64,000 nt of DNA from Opitutia bacterium. Its GTDB lineage: Bacteria > Verrucomicrobiota > Verrucomicrobiia > Opitutales > Opitutaceae. The notes under the pieces were generated by a model. That model worked only from the letters and a program-made list of their open reading frames with translations, made no database searches and had not been told where the DNA came from. The stretch lies in assembly GCA_016187945.1 (NCBI GenBank), contig JACPIT010000001.1, positions 186,001 through 250,000 of the forward strand, read 5' to 3'. Of the stretch, positions 58,096 through 64,000 are shown piece after piece. A program made the translations under genes and the position numbers. The first letter of the stretch is position 1. Each line of letters opens with the position of its first letter.

Positions 58096-58224
58096 ATGAG
58101 CATTCTCGACCTCCATCTCGCAGTTGTGGCGCAGTTCCTCGGCCTCGGAGTCGCGGTCTATGCGCTGTTCTACGGCGCGGGATGGCTGGTCCGCGTCTTC
58201 CGCGTGTTCGCGGAGGACGATTGA
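58096..58224 (+). CDS. 42-residue phage membrane protein
   Basis: The small frame ATG at 58096 to TGA at 58224 gives a peptide with one membrane helix (VVAQFLGLGVAVYALFYGAGWLV) and an acidic end. It lies just before the coat gene, the place of pVII/pIX-like minor tip proteins in Ff phages. The assignment to that role is an inference from size, helix and position. Confidence 0.55.
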   Translation: MSILDLHLAVVAQFLGLGVAVYALFYGAGWLVRVFRVFAEDD

Positions 58225-58308
58225 TTTTCGCCCACTCGGGCAAACGTCACGGTGCAGTGCCTCGGGCCCCGCGATGAATTTCAGAGGCAAATCGAAAGGG
58301 AAAAGGAA

Positions 58309-58482
58309 ATGAACCTCGTCGTTGCTACGATCGATCTCACCGCCGTCACGGACGGCGTTGGGGAACTGAAAACCGCGCTGCTCGCGGCGGCCGCTCTGGC
58401 CATCGCGGCGGGCCTCGCCGTGTTCGCCGTCAAGTTCGGCGGCAAGTGGGTTGTGAAGGTGTGGAAATCCTTCGCGAGCTGA
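58309..58482 (+). CDS. Major coat protein (pVIII-like)
   Basis: The protein has 57 residues. A short acidic N-terminus (DLTAVTDGVGEL) precedes a 19-residue membrane helix (23-41, ALLAAAALAIAAGLAVFAV) and a basic C-terminal helix with Lys42, Lys46, Lys50 and Lys53 on one face. This is the classic pattern of filamentous phage coat proteins. There is no cleavable leader, as in Pf3. A strong purine-rich ribosome-binding site (GAAAGGGAAAAGG) precedes the ATG. A terminator follows, as expected for a highly expressed coat gene. Confidence 0.88.
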   Translation: MNLVVATIDLTAVTDGVGELKTALLAAAALAIAAGLAVFAVKFGGKWVVKVWKSFAS

Positions 58483-58490
58483 CGCCCTCT

Positions 58491-58534
58491 CCCCTCGCCT
58501 CGCGGTCCGCTGCGGGGCGAGGGGAAACTTTTCT
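58491..58534 (+). terminator. Terminator after the coat gene
   Basis: CCCCTCGCC (58491-58499) pairs with GGCGAGGGG (58516-58524) and is followed by AAACTTTTCT. Filamentous phages have a central terminator after gene VIII, in the same place. The T-tract is weak, so some read-through to the pIII-like gene is likely. Confidence 0.6.
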
Positions 58535-58536
58535 CC

Positions 58537-59037
58537 GTGAAAATTCGCACTCTCGTCGTCGTTGTCCTGGCCGTCGTCGCTTTCGCGGTCGCGTCGCGTG
58601 CCGCGGTCTTCGAGTTCAAAAACGCGGGTCCGTCAGGTGGCCCGGTGATTTACGTCTACGGCGATGTGACGCCCGACGGTGCGCCGGTGTGGCCGTTTTT
58701 TCGCGCAGTGCTCCCGGGCGAGGTCGTTCGTGACGTTTGGGACGGCACCGGCTCGTATAATTTTTCGGTTCTGGGGATCGATGCGAACGGCGACACGAGC
58801 GGGGTGCAGACCGGTGTTGTTTCTGGCCCCTTCGACGAGACGAAGCGCATCAGCGCTTGGTGGACTTTCGGTGCAACGGTTACCAGTGCGTCCTTCGGTG
58901 AGACGAACGAGAGCCAGTTGAGTTCTTCGGAGCGTGCGGACCCGATTGAATGGTCTGCGGTGTTCGCGGCCGCTGTGGTCGCGTGGTTCGTGATGTGGTG
59001 CGCGCGCGCGGGAGCACGTGATGGCGCGTCGGAGTGA
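58537..59037 (+). CDS. Phage secreted/membrane minor structural protein
   Basis: The protein has 166 residues from a GTG. Signal peptide (MKIRTLVVVVLAVVAFAVASRA), a central beta-rich domain (DGTGSYNFSVLGIDANGD) and a C-terminal helix (WSAVFAAAVVAWFVMWCA). A protein with leader and C-terminal anchor before the pIII-like gene could be a second tip protein. No family recognised. Confidence 0.65.
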   Translation: MKIRTLVVVVLAVVAFAVASRAAVFEFKNAGPSGGPVIYVYGDVTPDGAPVWPFFRAVLPGEVVRDVWDGTGSYNFSVLGIDANGDTSGVQTGVVSGPFDETKRISAWWTFGATVTSASFGETNESQLSSSERADPIEWSAVFAAAVVAWFVMWCARAGARDGASE

Positions 59038-59041
59038 TCCT

Positions 59042-60211
59042 ATGAAAACTCGAATTCGCTTTCTCCTGGCTGCGCTCTTTTCGCTCGCGCCGTTGTGCGC
59101 GGTCGCCGTCGTGCAGCAGACTCTCACCGGCACGGCCGGGACGTCGTTCACTTTCGCGTGGGACGGTGCGACGCTCTCGCTCTCCGGCGAGGCGCATGAC
59201 TATAACTCGGCTGACTATAGCGCCGACGGTTCGTCGTGGAGCTCCTTCTCCGCCGTGCCGCAGAGCGTGCCGTTCTCGGCAGCGAAGGCCTACATCCGCA
59301 TCTCGCGCAACGGCGGGACGCTCGCCTCCTCGTCGATGGACAACCCGGCGAACGCGCAGAAATACAAAGTCACGGTGAGTCTTTTCAACTCTCACGACTA
59401 TCCGGTTTCCTACAAGCTGATGCAGGGCACGACGGTTCTCGGGCAGGTGACGCTCTCTGCACATGAAGGGCTGATTCAGAGTTTCATCACGGACAACCCG
59501 GACCCGATCACCGTCTTCGAGCAGGTGAGCGGTATCAGTTATGACGGCGGTCAGTGGATTGCGGTCGAGGGCGCGGTGCACGAGTCGGCGGTGAAGACCG
59601 CGACGCCGACTCTGGTCCCGAACGACACGACGCCGGTCAACGAGACGATCGTGCCCGAGGATGTGAATTTGCCCGATGATATTTCGCCGACTCCCGCGCC
59701 CGAGTCGCAGCCAGTGTGGAAACCGCGTCCGTCCGGTCCGTCGCCGACGTGGACACCGTCGACGCCGAACACCGATCCCGGTAACCAGACCGATCTGCTC
59801 ACGAATGCGACCTACCGTCAGGGCATCGAGAATATTATGACGGGTCAGGCGGCTTTGGTGCAGGGTTCGGAATACCGCGAGGGCACTGACAAGATCGTGT
59901 CCGCCTTAAACGGCACTGCTCTGACGCCGCCGGCGGAGCTGGCTGCGCTTGATGTCGTCGATCTGAATCAGAAGACGGTTGCGTCGAAGCTCCTGAGCAA
60001 ACTGCCGACGGCTCCGACTGTGGAGACGCCGGGCACGGTCACGCAATTTTCGGCGACGGTGAAGGTGCCGGGTATCCAGGACGAATACGCGTTGGCGTTC
60101 GATCTCGCCGACTACCCGGCAGTCTCCGTTTTCCGAGCGCTCGTTCTCGCGGCACTCTCGCTCTCTTTTTTCTTTCTGACCCTCAAAGCCGTTAAGGAGG
60201 CATTCGCATGA
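59042..60211 (+). CDS. Phage adsorption/minor coat protein (pIII-like)
   Basis: The protein has 389 residues from the ATG at 59042. Signal peptide (RFLLAALFSLAPLCAVA), an N-terminal beta domain (GTAGTSFTFAWDGATLSLSG), a Pro/Thr/Ser-rich linker (near residues 200-250, PVWKPRPSGPSPTWTP) and a C-terminal membrane helix (VFRALVLAALSLSFFFL). This domain order is that of pIII. It would bind the host receptor and end the particle. Host receptor unknown. It overlaps the next gene by ATGA. Confidence 0.8.
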   Translation: MKTRIRFLLAALFSLAPLCAVAVVQQTLTGTAGTSFTFAWDGATLSLSGEAHDYNSADYSADGSSWSSFSAVPQSVPFSAAKAYIRISRNGGTLASSSMDNPANAQKYKVTVSLFNSHDYPVSYKLMQGTTVLGQVTLSAHEGLIQSFITDNPDPITVFEQVSGISYDGGQWIAVEGAVHESAVKTATPTLVPNDTTPVNETIVPEDVNLPDDISPTPAPESQPVWKPRPSGPSPTWTPSTPNTDPGNQTDLLTNATYRQGIENIMTGQAALVQGSEYREGTDKIVSALNGTALTPPAELAALDVVDLNQKTVASKLLSKLPTAPTVETPGTVTQFSATVKVPGIQDEYALAFDLADYPAVSVFRALVLAALSLSFFFLTLKAVKEAFA

Positions 60212-60522
60212 TCGCCGCTCTGAATTGGATAATGACGTTTCTGAGGAACACGAATCCCGTCGTTACGTCGGTCTTCGTCGGCGCGTCCGCCGTCGGGACC
60301 GTCTGGCAGCTTTTCAGCTCGCTCTGGCCGACGCTGTTCGCGCGCATCGACGCGCTGACCGTCAACGCGACGGGTGGCGCGCTGTCGTTCCAGCCGTGCG
60401 GGCTGATCAACGCGATTTTCCCCCTCGCGGAACTGCTCAACTTCCTCGTCGCCTACGGTGCGCTGCGTCTCGCGGCCGCGGGCATCCGCATCGTGAAGAG
60501 CTTCGTTCCCACGATCGCGTGA
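60208..60522 (+). CDS. Phage pVI-like minor coat protein
   Basis: The protein has 104 residues and three hydrophobic helices (VVTSVFVGASAVGTVW, AIFPLAELLNFLVAYGALRL). It sits between the pIII-like and Zot genes, the usual place of gene VI (DUF2523-type). The start overlaps pIII as ATGA, the stop is overlapped by the GTG of zot. Confidence 0.75.
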   Translation: MIAALNWIMTFLRNTNPVVTSVFVGASAVGTVWQLFSSLWPTLFARIDALTVNATGGALSFQPCGLINAIFPLAELLNFLVAYGALRLAAAGIRIVKSFVPTIA

Positions 60523-61268
60523 ACGGGAAAATCTGGGCAGTCACGGGCACGCTCGGCGGCGGCAAGACGACGTTCGGCGCGGAGGTGGGGCTTATTCACC
60601 AGCGCGGCGGCGGGTGGATGTTTACTAACGTCGCTTTTTTTGCGGACCGCGTCCGCGACTGGATGGCGTCTTGCGGTGTTCGGTTCGATCCTTCGCGGCT
60701 CGTCATGCTGACGGGCGAGCTTTCGGAATTTCATAAGCAGGTTTTTCGCGGCACGCCGGAGCAGCCGGTTCTTGTGCTGATTGATGAAGCGTCGCTGGAC
60801 TTTAACGCGCGCGACTATCGAGACACGAGTCGCGACCTTCTCGCTTTTGTGAACTTCGTTCGGAAGCTCGACATTCACCTCGTTTTCATCACGCAGCGTT
60901 TCGAGGATTTGGACAAACAATTCCGCGCACGCGTGGCGGAGCTGTTCGTTTGCCGGAACATGAAGGCCCTGAAAATCTGGGGCCTCATCCCCTGCCCGCT
61001 CCCGTTCTACTTTCGCGTTCGCTTCGACAACACGCGCGGCAACGGCCGTCCGGTGAAGCTCGACAGCGAAGTGGTGTTCCGTTCGTGGGCGTGGGGGCTC
61101 TTCGACTCGAACGCGCTCACCGGAAAAGGACACGAGCAATTCTTGGCGATGCAGACCGCGCACGCATCGCCCCTCGAAAAAATCGAACGGCCGGCGAAAT
61201 CGTCGGCATCCCCGCTATGGCCCTACCTGTTGGCCGCGTTCTCCGCGGTGCTCTTCTCTTCGTTGTAG
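60519..61268 (+). CDS. zot: Zot/pI assembly ATPase
   Basis: The protein has 249 residues. Walker A is GTLGGGKT (10-17) and Walker B is VLVLIDEAS (84-92), followed by RKLDIHLVFITQRFEDLDKQ, all as in Zot. A C-terminal membrane helix (LWPYLLAAFSAVLFSSL) ends the protein abruptly. The Zot protein of most inoviruses continues with a periplasmic domain; here such a domain is in the next, overlapping frame. A run of six A (61177-61182) lies in the region where a -1 shift would join them. It drives virion extrusion. Confidence 0.9.
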   Translation: MNGKIWAVTGTLGGGKTTFGAEVGLIHQRGGGWMFTNVAFFADRVRDWMASCGVRFDPSRLVMLTGELSEFHKQVFRGTPEQPVLVLIDEASLDFNARDYRDTSRDLLAFVNFVRKLDIHLVFITQRFEDLDKQFRARVAELFVCRNMKALKIWGLIPCPLPFYFRVRFDNTRGNGRPVKLDSEVVFRSWAWGLFDSNALTGKGHEQFLAMQTAHASPLEKIERPAKSSASPLWPYLLAAFSAVLFSSL

Positions 61269-61882
61269 CCTCCGCTGCCGGTGCAGCCGTGGCGCGATTC
61301 TTTCCGCGTTCAGAACGCGCGCCGGACGCGGCGAGGGTCACGACTACCCCCGCGGCTGCGAACGCGCCACGAGGCGAAAGCGCGGCCGCTGCTGTGCCCG
61401 CGGCCGTGAAGGCACCGGAGCCGGAAGTCTGGCCGGTGGGTCACATCGTTCGCGGTTCGCGCGTCATTGTGCTGATGTCGGACGGCACCCGCCGGACGGA
61501 GCGCGACCGCGAACTCGAAGCGGTCGAAATTAACTCGGTGACTTTGAGCGGGCGCAAAATCTATCGACGCCCGCACCCGGGGTCTGGGGCCGGATCGGCC
61601 CCAGTTAGCTCGGACGGCTTGCCGCCGAGCGTAGTCATGCGGGGACAGACCGGCCGACAGTCGGCCGCGGGGACGGACGCCGACGGCACGCGGGCCGTGC
61701 GCCCCTCCGCGTCCCCCGCTCCGTCAACAGCCACCTTCACGCACGCAGGCGGCACCGTGACGCCGGCGCTAGCCGAGGACTCGTCTGCGTGGTATGTCGA
61801 TGCCTACGGCGTCAGTCGGCTGCGCGAGAAGCCGACGTTCACCGGCTTCGGCCGCAGCGACGTTTCCGAGGCCCGTAAATGA
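61217..61882 (+). CDS. Membrane-anchored periplasmic phage protein, possible second half of pI
   Basis: The protein has 221 residues from the ATG at 61217, overlapping zot by 52 bases in another frame. One helix near the start (LLFVVASAAGAAVARFF) precedes an Ala/Pro-rich linker and a small domain (VIVLMSDGTRRTERDRELE and AVEINSVTLSGRKIYR) resembling the periplasmic end of Zot proteins. The frame is open upstream to 60950, so translation could also arrive by a -1 frameshift. It overlaps the next gene by ATGA. Confidence 0.7.
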   Translation: MALPVGRVLRGALLFVVASAAGAAVARFFPRSERAPDAARVTTTPAAANAPRGESAAAAVPAAVKAPEPEVWPVGHIVRGSRVIVLMSDGTRRTERDRELEAVEINSVTLSGRKIYRRPHPGSGAGSAPVSSDGLPPSVVMRGQTGRQSAAGTDADGTRAVRPSASPAPSTATFTHAGGTVTPALAEDSSAWYVDAYGVSRLREKPTFTGFGRSDVSEARK

Positions 61883-62181
61883 GTCTGCCGCGCTGGAGGT
61901 GGGTGCTGACTACCCCCGCGCCGTCCGAACGCTCTGATGTGCCCGCAATCCTGCGCCAGTGGCATTCGGCGTCGCGTCTTGGTCTGCGTCTCGCGTCGCT
62001 GGAAATCGACGGCGTGCCGGTGGACGCGCGACAACTCGAGTTGCTCAACGACTGGATAGGCGTCGGCGGCGCGTTCAACGCCTCGCGGCAGAATTATTTC
62101 GAGGCGTGGGCGCGCCTCGATCGCGTGCTCAAGTCAACTTACCGGCGGCCTCGTCCGTCGGGCGGCCGGGCAGGCCCTTGA
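61879..62181 (+). CDS. Phage hypothetical protein, last gene of the plus-strand operon
   Basis: The protein has 100 residues, starting with ATGA overlap. It has Trp-rich and Arg-rich segments (SLPRWRWVLTTPAP, YRRPRPSGG). No family recognised. Its end overlaps by 53 bases the 3' end of the convergent regulator gene. Confidence 0.55.
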   Translation: MSLPRWRWVLTTPAPSERSDVPAILRQWHSASRLGLRLASLEIDGVPVDARQLELLNDWIGVGGAFNASRQNYFEAWARLDRVLKSTYRRPRPSGGRAGP

Positions 62182-62371
62182 GGATTTCGGGCGGAAGCGA
62201 CGTGAGCGCGGTCAGTGCGTGCCCGCGTTTCACCCGGCGAATTTGGCCGAACCACAGTTGCAGGTAGCCGGAACGATCGACCCCAGCTTCGCGCGCGAGT
62301 AGGTCGAAATCGCGGACGGCGTCGGCGTCGATGCGGACGACGACGGTGGTAGTTGGTGGCTTAGGCGGCAT
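62129..62371 (-). CDS. Ribbon-helix-helix phage regulator
   Basis: The protein has 80 residues. The segment TTVVVRIDADAVRDFDLLAREAGVDRSGYLQLWFGQ fits a ribbon-helix-helix fold (beta strand then two helices). It is the only gene on the opposite strand, the usual arrangement of the repressor at the end of inovirus prophages (compare RstR of CTX phage in position, not sequence). An inverted repeat upstream at 62433-62459 could be its operator. Confidence 0.65.
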   Translation of the reverse strand: MPPKPPTTTVVVRIDADAVRDFDLLAREAGVDRSGYLQLWFGQIRRVKRGHALTALTSLPPEILKGLPGRPTDEAAGKLT

Positions 62372-62432
62372 TAGCGGAGTTTAATCGATGGGAATCCTAC
62401 GGGAAACCCCGATGTTTTGAATCGACTTTGTT

Positions 62433-62459
62433 GCGTCGTATCACAATTGAATACGACGC
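62433..62459. promoter_or_regulatory. Perfect inverted repeat upstream of the regulator
   Basis: GCGTCGTAT and ATACGACGC, nine bases each with a nine-base spacer, 62 bp from the regulator start. It could bind the regulator, or be the phage hairpin (packaging signal or minus-strand origin). Confidence 0.55.
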
Positions 62460-62476
62460 TGTTGGAACGTCCAGAT

Positions 62477-62489
62477 TGCTTATTGTGCG
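62477..62489 (-). other. Right prophage junction (attR) core repeat
   Basis: TGCTTATTGTGCG repeats the left core. It is followed by CTAC, which fits a XerC arm, but preceded by CCAGAT, which does not fit a XerD arm. That asymmetry is expected for a CTX-type XerC-mediated insertion. Confidence 0.65.
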
Positions 62490-62904
62490 CTACAGCAAAG
62501 GCAAATCCGCGCCATCGAAATCCCACCTGGATCTGCATTGTGGATCGGCGTCGGCTCTCGCTTGGCTTGCCAGATCGCTCCTCGTCTCGCCGGAACTTTC
62601 GCGCGCAGTTTTGCCGTAGCCCTTTCCCGGAAATCCCACCGAGCGAATTTCTGGGCGCGGCGTTGCAGTCGCCCTGCTTTGGGTCAAGGAATGCGCCAAA
62701 AGATTTCTCAATCCGTGCGCAGTCAGCGCACCGCGGTTGCGCGATAGTTAGCCACGTCGACCGCGCGCGCATCCAGCTCCGCCGGTCTGAGGCCGTTCCC
62801 CTCGCCACCATGAACACCGTGCGTGCGATCACCGCCTGCCATGCGGCGCGATTTCTTGTCGTTGTCCGCACCTGCACGTCGCGCGTCCCAACCCGTCCAC
62901 GATT
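62490..62904. other. 415-bp chromosomal spacer beside the prophage
   Basis: No credible gene, REP or tRNA was found. Short frames exist on both strands but have no family resemblance. Before phage insertion this stretch followed the dif-like site. Confidence 0.5.
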
Positions 62905-63627
62905 ATGAGCACAGCGATTCTCCACACCACCGAACTCGACCTCGATCTTTCGGACGCACGGCTCGAGGCCGAGTTCTCGATTCCGCCGAACGCCCTCGGC
63001 TTCGTCATCTTCGCCCACGGCAGCGGCAGTTCGCGGCATACTTACCGCAACTGCGATGTCGCGGCTCATCTTCAGTCCGTCGGCTTTGCGACGTTGCTGT
63101 TCAATCTTCTGACTCGCGCCGAAGAAGCCCAGGAATGCATCGAACCGCGCCTGCGCTACGATGTGCCGTTCCTCGCACGCCGCCTCGTCCTCGCCGTCCG
63201 ATCGCTGCAACAGCACCCGGCAATCCAAGGTCTGCGCTTCGGGCTTTTCGGCGGCAGCACGGGTGCGACGGCGGCCATCATCGCCGCCGCGCAGATGCCG
63301 GAGTTGATCGACGCCGTCGTCTCGCGCGGCGGACGCCCCGACCTCGCCGGCGACGCGCTTCGACGAACTCTCGCGCCGACGCTGCTGCTCGTCGGCGGCT
63401 GGGACGACGCGACGCTTCAGGCCAACCGTGCCGCGCTCTCGTTGATGCGTTGCGAAAAACACCTCGAAGTCATCCCCCAAGCCACGCACCGGTTCATCGA
63501 GCCGGGCGCGATTCCGCGCGTGGCCGAGCTCGCCGCCGCGTGGTTCCAGACGCACCTCGCGCGTCCGCCTCTGCCGTCGCGTGCCAGCATCGTCACTCCG
63601 ACCGATCGCAGTCTTTCAACACCGTGA
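62905..63627 (+). CDS. Dienelactone-hydrolase-like alpha/beta hydrolase
   Basis: The protein has 240 residues. FVIFAHGSGSSRHT is the oxyanion region, the nucleophile elbow is GLFGGSTGATAA (Ser in GGSTG), and an Asp in VGGWDDAT and His in IPQATHRF complete a triad. This set is seen in phosphoribosyltransferase-associated and dienelactone hydrolase-like proteins. Substrate unknown. Its stop is overlapped by the GTG of the next gene. Confidence 0.85.
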   Translation: MSTAILHTTELDLDLSDARLEAEFSIPPNALGFVIFAHGSGSSRHTYRNCDVAAHLQSVGFATLLFNLLTRAEEAQECIEPRLRYDVPFLARRLVLAVRSLQQHPAIQGLRFGLFGGSTGATAAIIAAAQMPELIDAVVSRGGRPDLAGDALRRTLAPTLLLVGGWDDATLQANRAALSLMRCEKHLEVIPQATHRFIEPGAIPRVAELAAAWFQTHLARPPLPSRASIVTPTDRSLSTP

Positions 63628-64000
63628 ACCTCTACCCGCACTTCCGCATTCTCCAACGCACTCACCCGCGCCGCGCATGCACGCTCGAGCTCTCGCGCGA
63701 CGAACTGCGCAAAACCTGGAACGTCCCACACGGTCCGCCGCTTCATCCGCACGAGCGTCACCTCGCCGTCGAACTCGCGGGCGATCCGTCGGCGTCGCCG
63801 ACGGTCGCCGGTTGCTGGGATGCCGGCCCTGCCGAGGTCCGCAAATGGACACCTCGGCAGATCGTCGTCGTGCTGCACGGGGCCAAGCTCCGCGGCTGCT
63901 TTTCCTTCGTTCGTTTCCGCAACACCGGCCAGCCGCATTGGCTCTGGGTGCGCGTGACACCGCGTGCGCGCACACCACGGCGCCGACCCGCTCTGGCAAA
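63624..64000 (+). CDS. LigD 3'-phosphoesterase-domain-like protein (C-terminus beyond window)
   Basis: About 125 residues are visible from a GTG at 63624. RKTWNVPHGPPLHPHERHLAVEL and VVVLHGAKLRGCFSFVRFR resemble the LigD phosphoesterase motifs that read KSWAVPKGPSLDP and ELHGEKLKGRWALVR. The N-terminal H-D-A-R-R-L-H-Y-D block of the family appears as THPRRACTLEL, so only part of the metal ligands is kept. It may be a divergent or inactive relative. The gene runs off the window. Confidence 0.55.
   Translation, partial: MNLYPHFRILQRTHPRRACTLELSRDELRKTWNVPHGPPLHPHERHLAVELAGDPSASPTVAGCWDAGPAEVRKWTPRQIVVVLHGAKLRGCFSFVRFRNTGQPHWLWVRVTPRARTPRRRPALA

Larger units (their letters stand above)
55491..62489 (+). 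mobile_element. Integrated filamentous phage (inovirus), about 7.0 kb
   Basis: The region between the two 13-bp direct repeats is 6986 bp plus one repeat, the usual inovirus genome size. Its genes run replication (Rep, small ssDNA-binding candidate), coat (pVIII-like, terminator, pIII-like, pVI-like) and assembly (Zot/pI), all in one direction with ATGA overlaps, then a small opposing regulator. No integrase and no secretin are encoded, as expected for dif-integrating inoviruses that use host XerCD and host secretins. All open frames appear intact. Confidence 0.9.

Noticed and set aside
58274-58312. Twelve-codon frame before the coat gene
   Set aside because: It is basic and ends at the coat start; it could be a leader, but nothing supports it beyond the ATG.
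62417-62908. Possible 163-codon gene right of the prophage
   Set aside because: It crosses the attR core, has many Cys and Arg, no family resemblance and no good start region.

Overview
The window looks like a piece of a GC-rich Verrucomicrobiota chromosome, most likely Opitutales/Opitutaceae. The reasons are gene content (a DUF5069 protein, large soluble PAS kinases, an OleA/OleB pair, a GxxExxY cassette), frequent ATGA start/stop overlaps, weak Shine-Dalgarno use and intergenic spaces filled with GTAG- or GGAG-type palindromic repeats. The taxonomic call is an inference; no rRNA or marker gene was compared. The window holds one tRNA (Ala, GGC) and no CRISPR array.

Layout. 1-7.3 kb, minus strand: GAF protein (cut by the window edge), GreA/GreB-like factor, isoaspartyl peptidase/asparaginase, oligopeptidase B-like protease, secreted hypothetical, rsmA, DUF5069 and trpC. 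7.4-12 kb, plus strand: mazG, xerC and a three-gene signalling operon. 12-20.8 kb, minus: CvfB-like protein, two large secreted proteins (one with an S55/SpoIVB-like motif), hemL, a GxxExxY cassette and nadE. 20.9-23.9 kb, plus: maf, a TonB-like protein, an RluA-type pseudouridine synthase and a REP-associated transposase (RAYT). mutS follows on the minus strand, then an alpha/beta hydrolase. 27.9-34.5 kb is a phosphorelay operon: a six-PAS kinase, two lone receivers, a receiver with a Cys-rich tail and a hybrid kinase broken by a frameshift. 34.6-46.8 kb carries a MATE exporter, holB, tmk, an ExbB-ExbD-TonB-like operon, a MacB-like permease, tRNA-Ala, a site-2 protease, an NtrC-type regulator and galE.

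46.9-55.4 kb is a co-directional fatty-acid/hydrocarbon cluster: ketosynthase, acyl carrier protein, two CrtI-like FAD oxidoreductases, FabZ-like dehydratase, FabI-like reductase, OleA and OleB. The parts suggest a dedicated ACP-bound acyl chain that is elongated and redox-modified, then joined head-to-head and decarboxylated to a long-chain olefin. OleC and OleD are not in the window.

55.49-62.49 kb is a complete-looking filamentous prophage (inovirus) of about 7.0 kb: rolling-circle Rep, a small putative ssDNA-binding protein, pVIII-like coat protein, terminator, pIII-like and pVI-like proteins, Zot/pI ATPase, and an opposing small ribbon-helix-helix regulator. It has no integrase. It is bounded by a 13-bp direct repeat, and the left copy sits in a dif-like site, which points to XerCD-mediated insertion at the host dif. 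Beyond it lie a dienelactone-hydrolase-like protein and a partial LigD-phosphoesterase-like gene.

Repeat ecology is striking. There are several families of hairpin repeats starting GTAG or GGAG, a 158-bp composite element in three equal-length copies, a 108-bp element in two good copies and one degenerate copy, and a RAYT flanked by its probable cognate repeats. Some repeats supply the stop codons or C-terminal tails of neighbouring genes.
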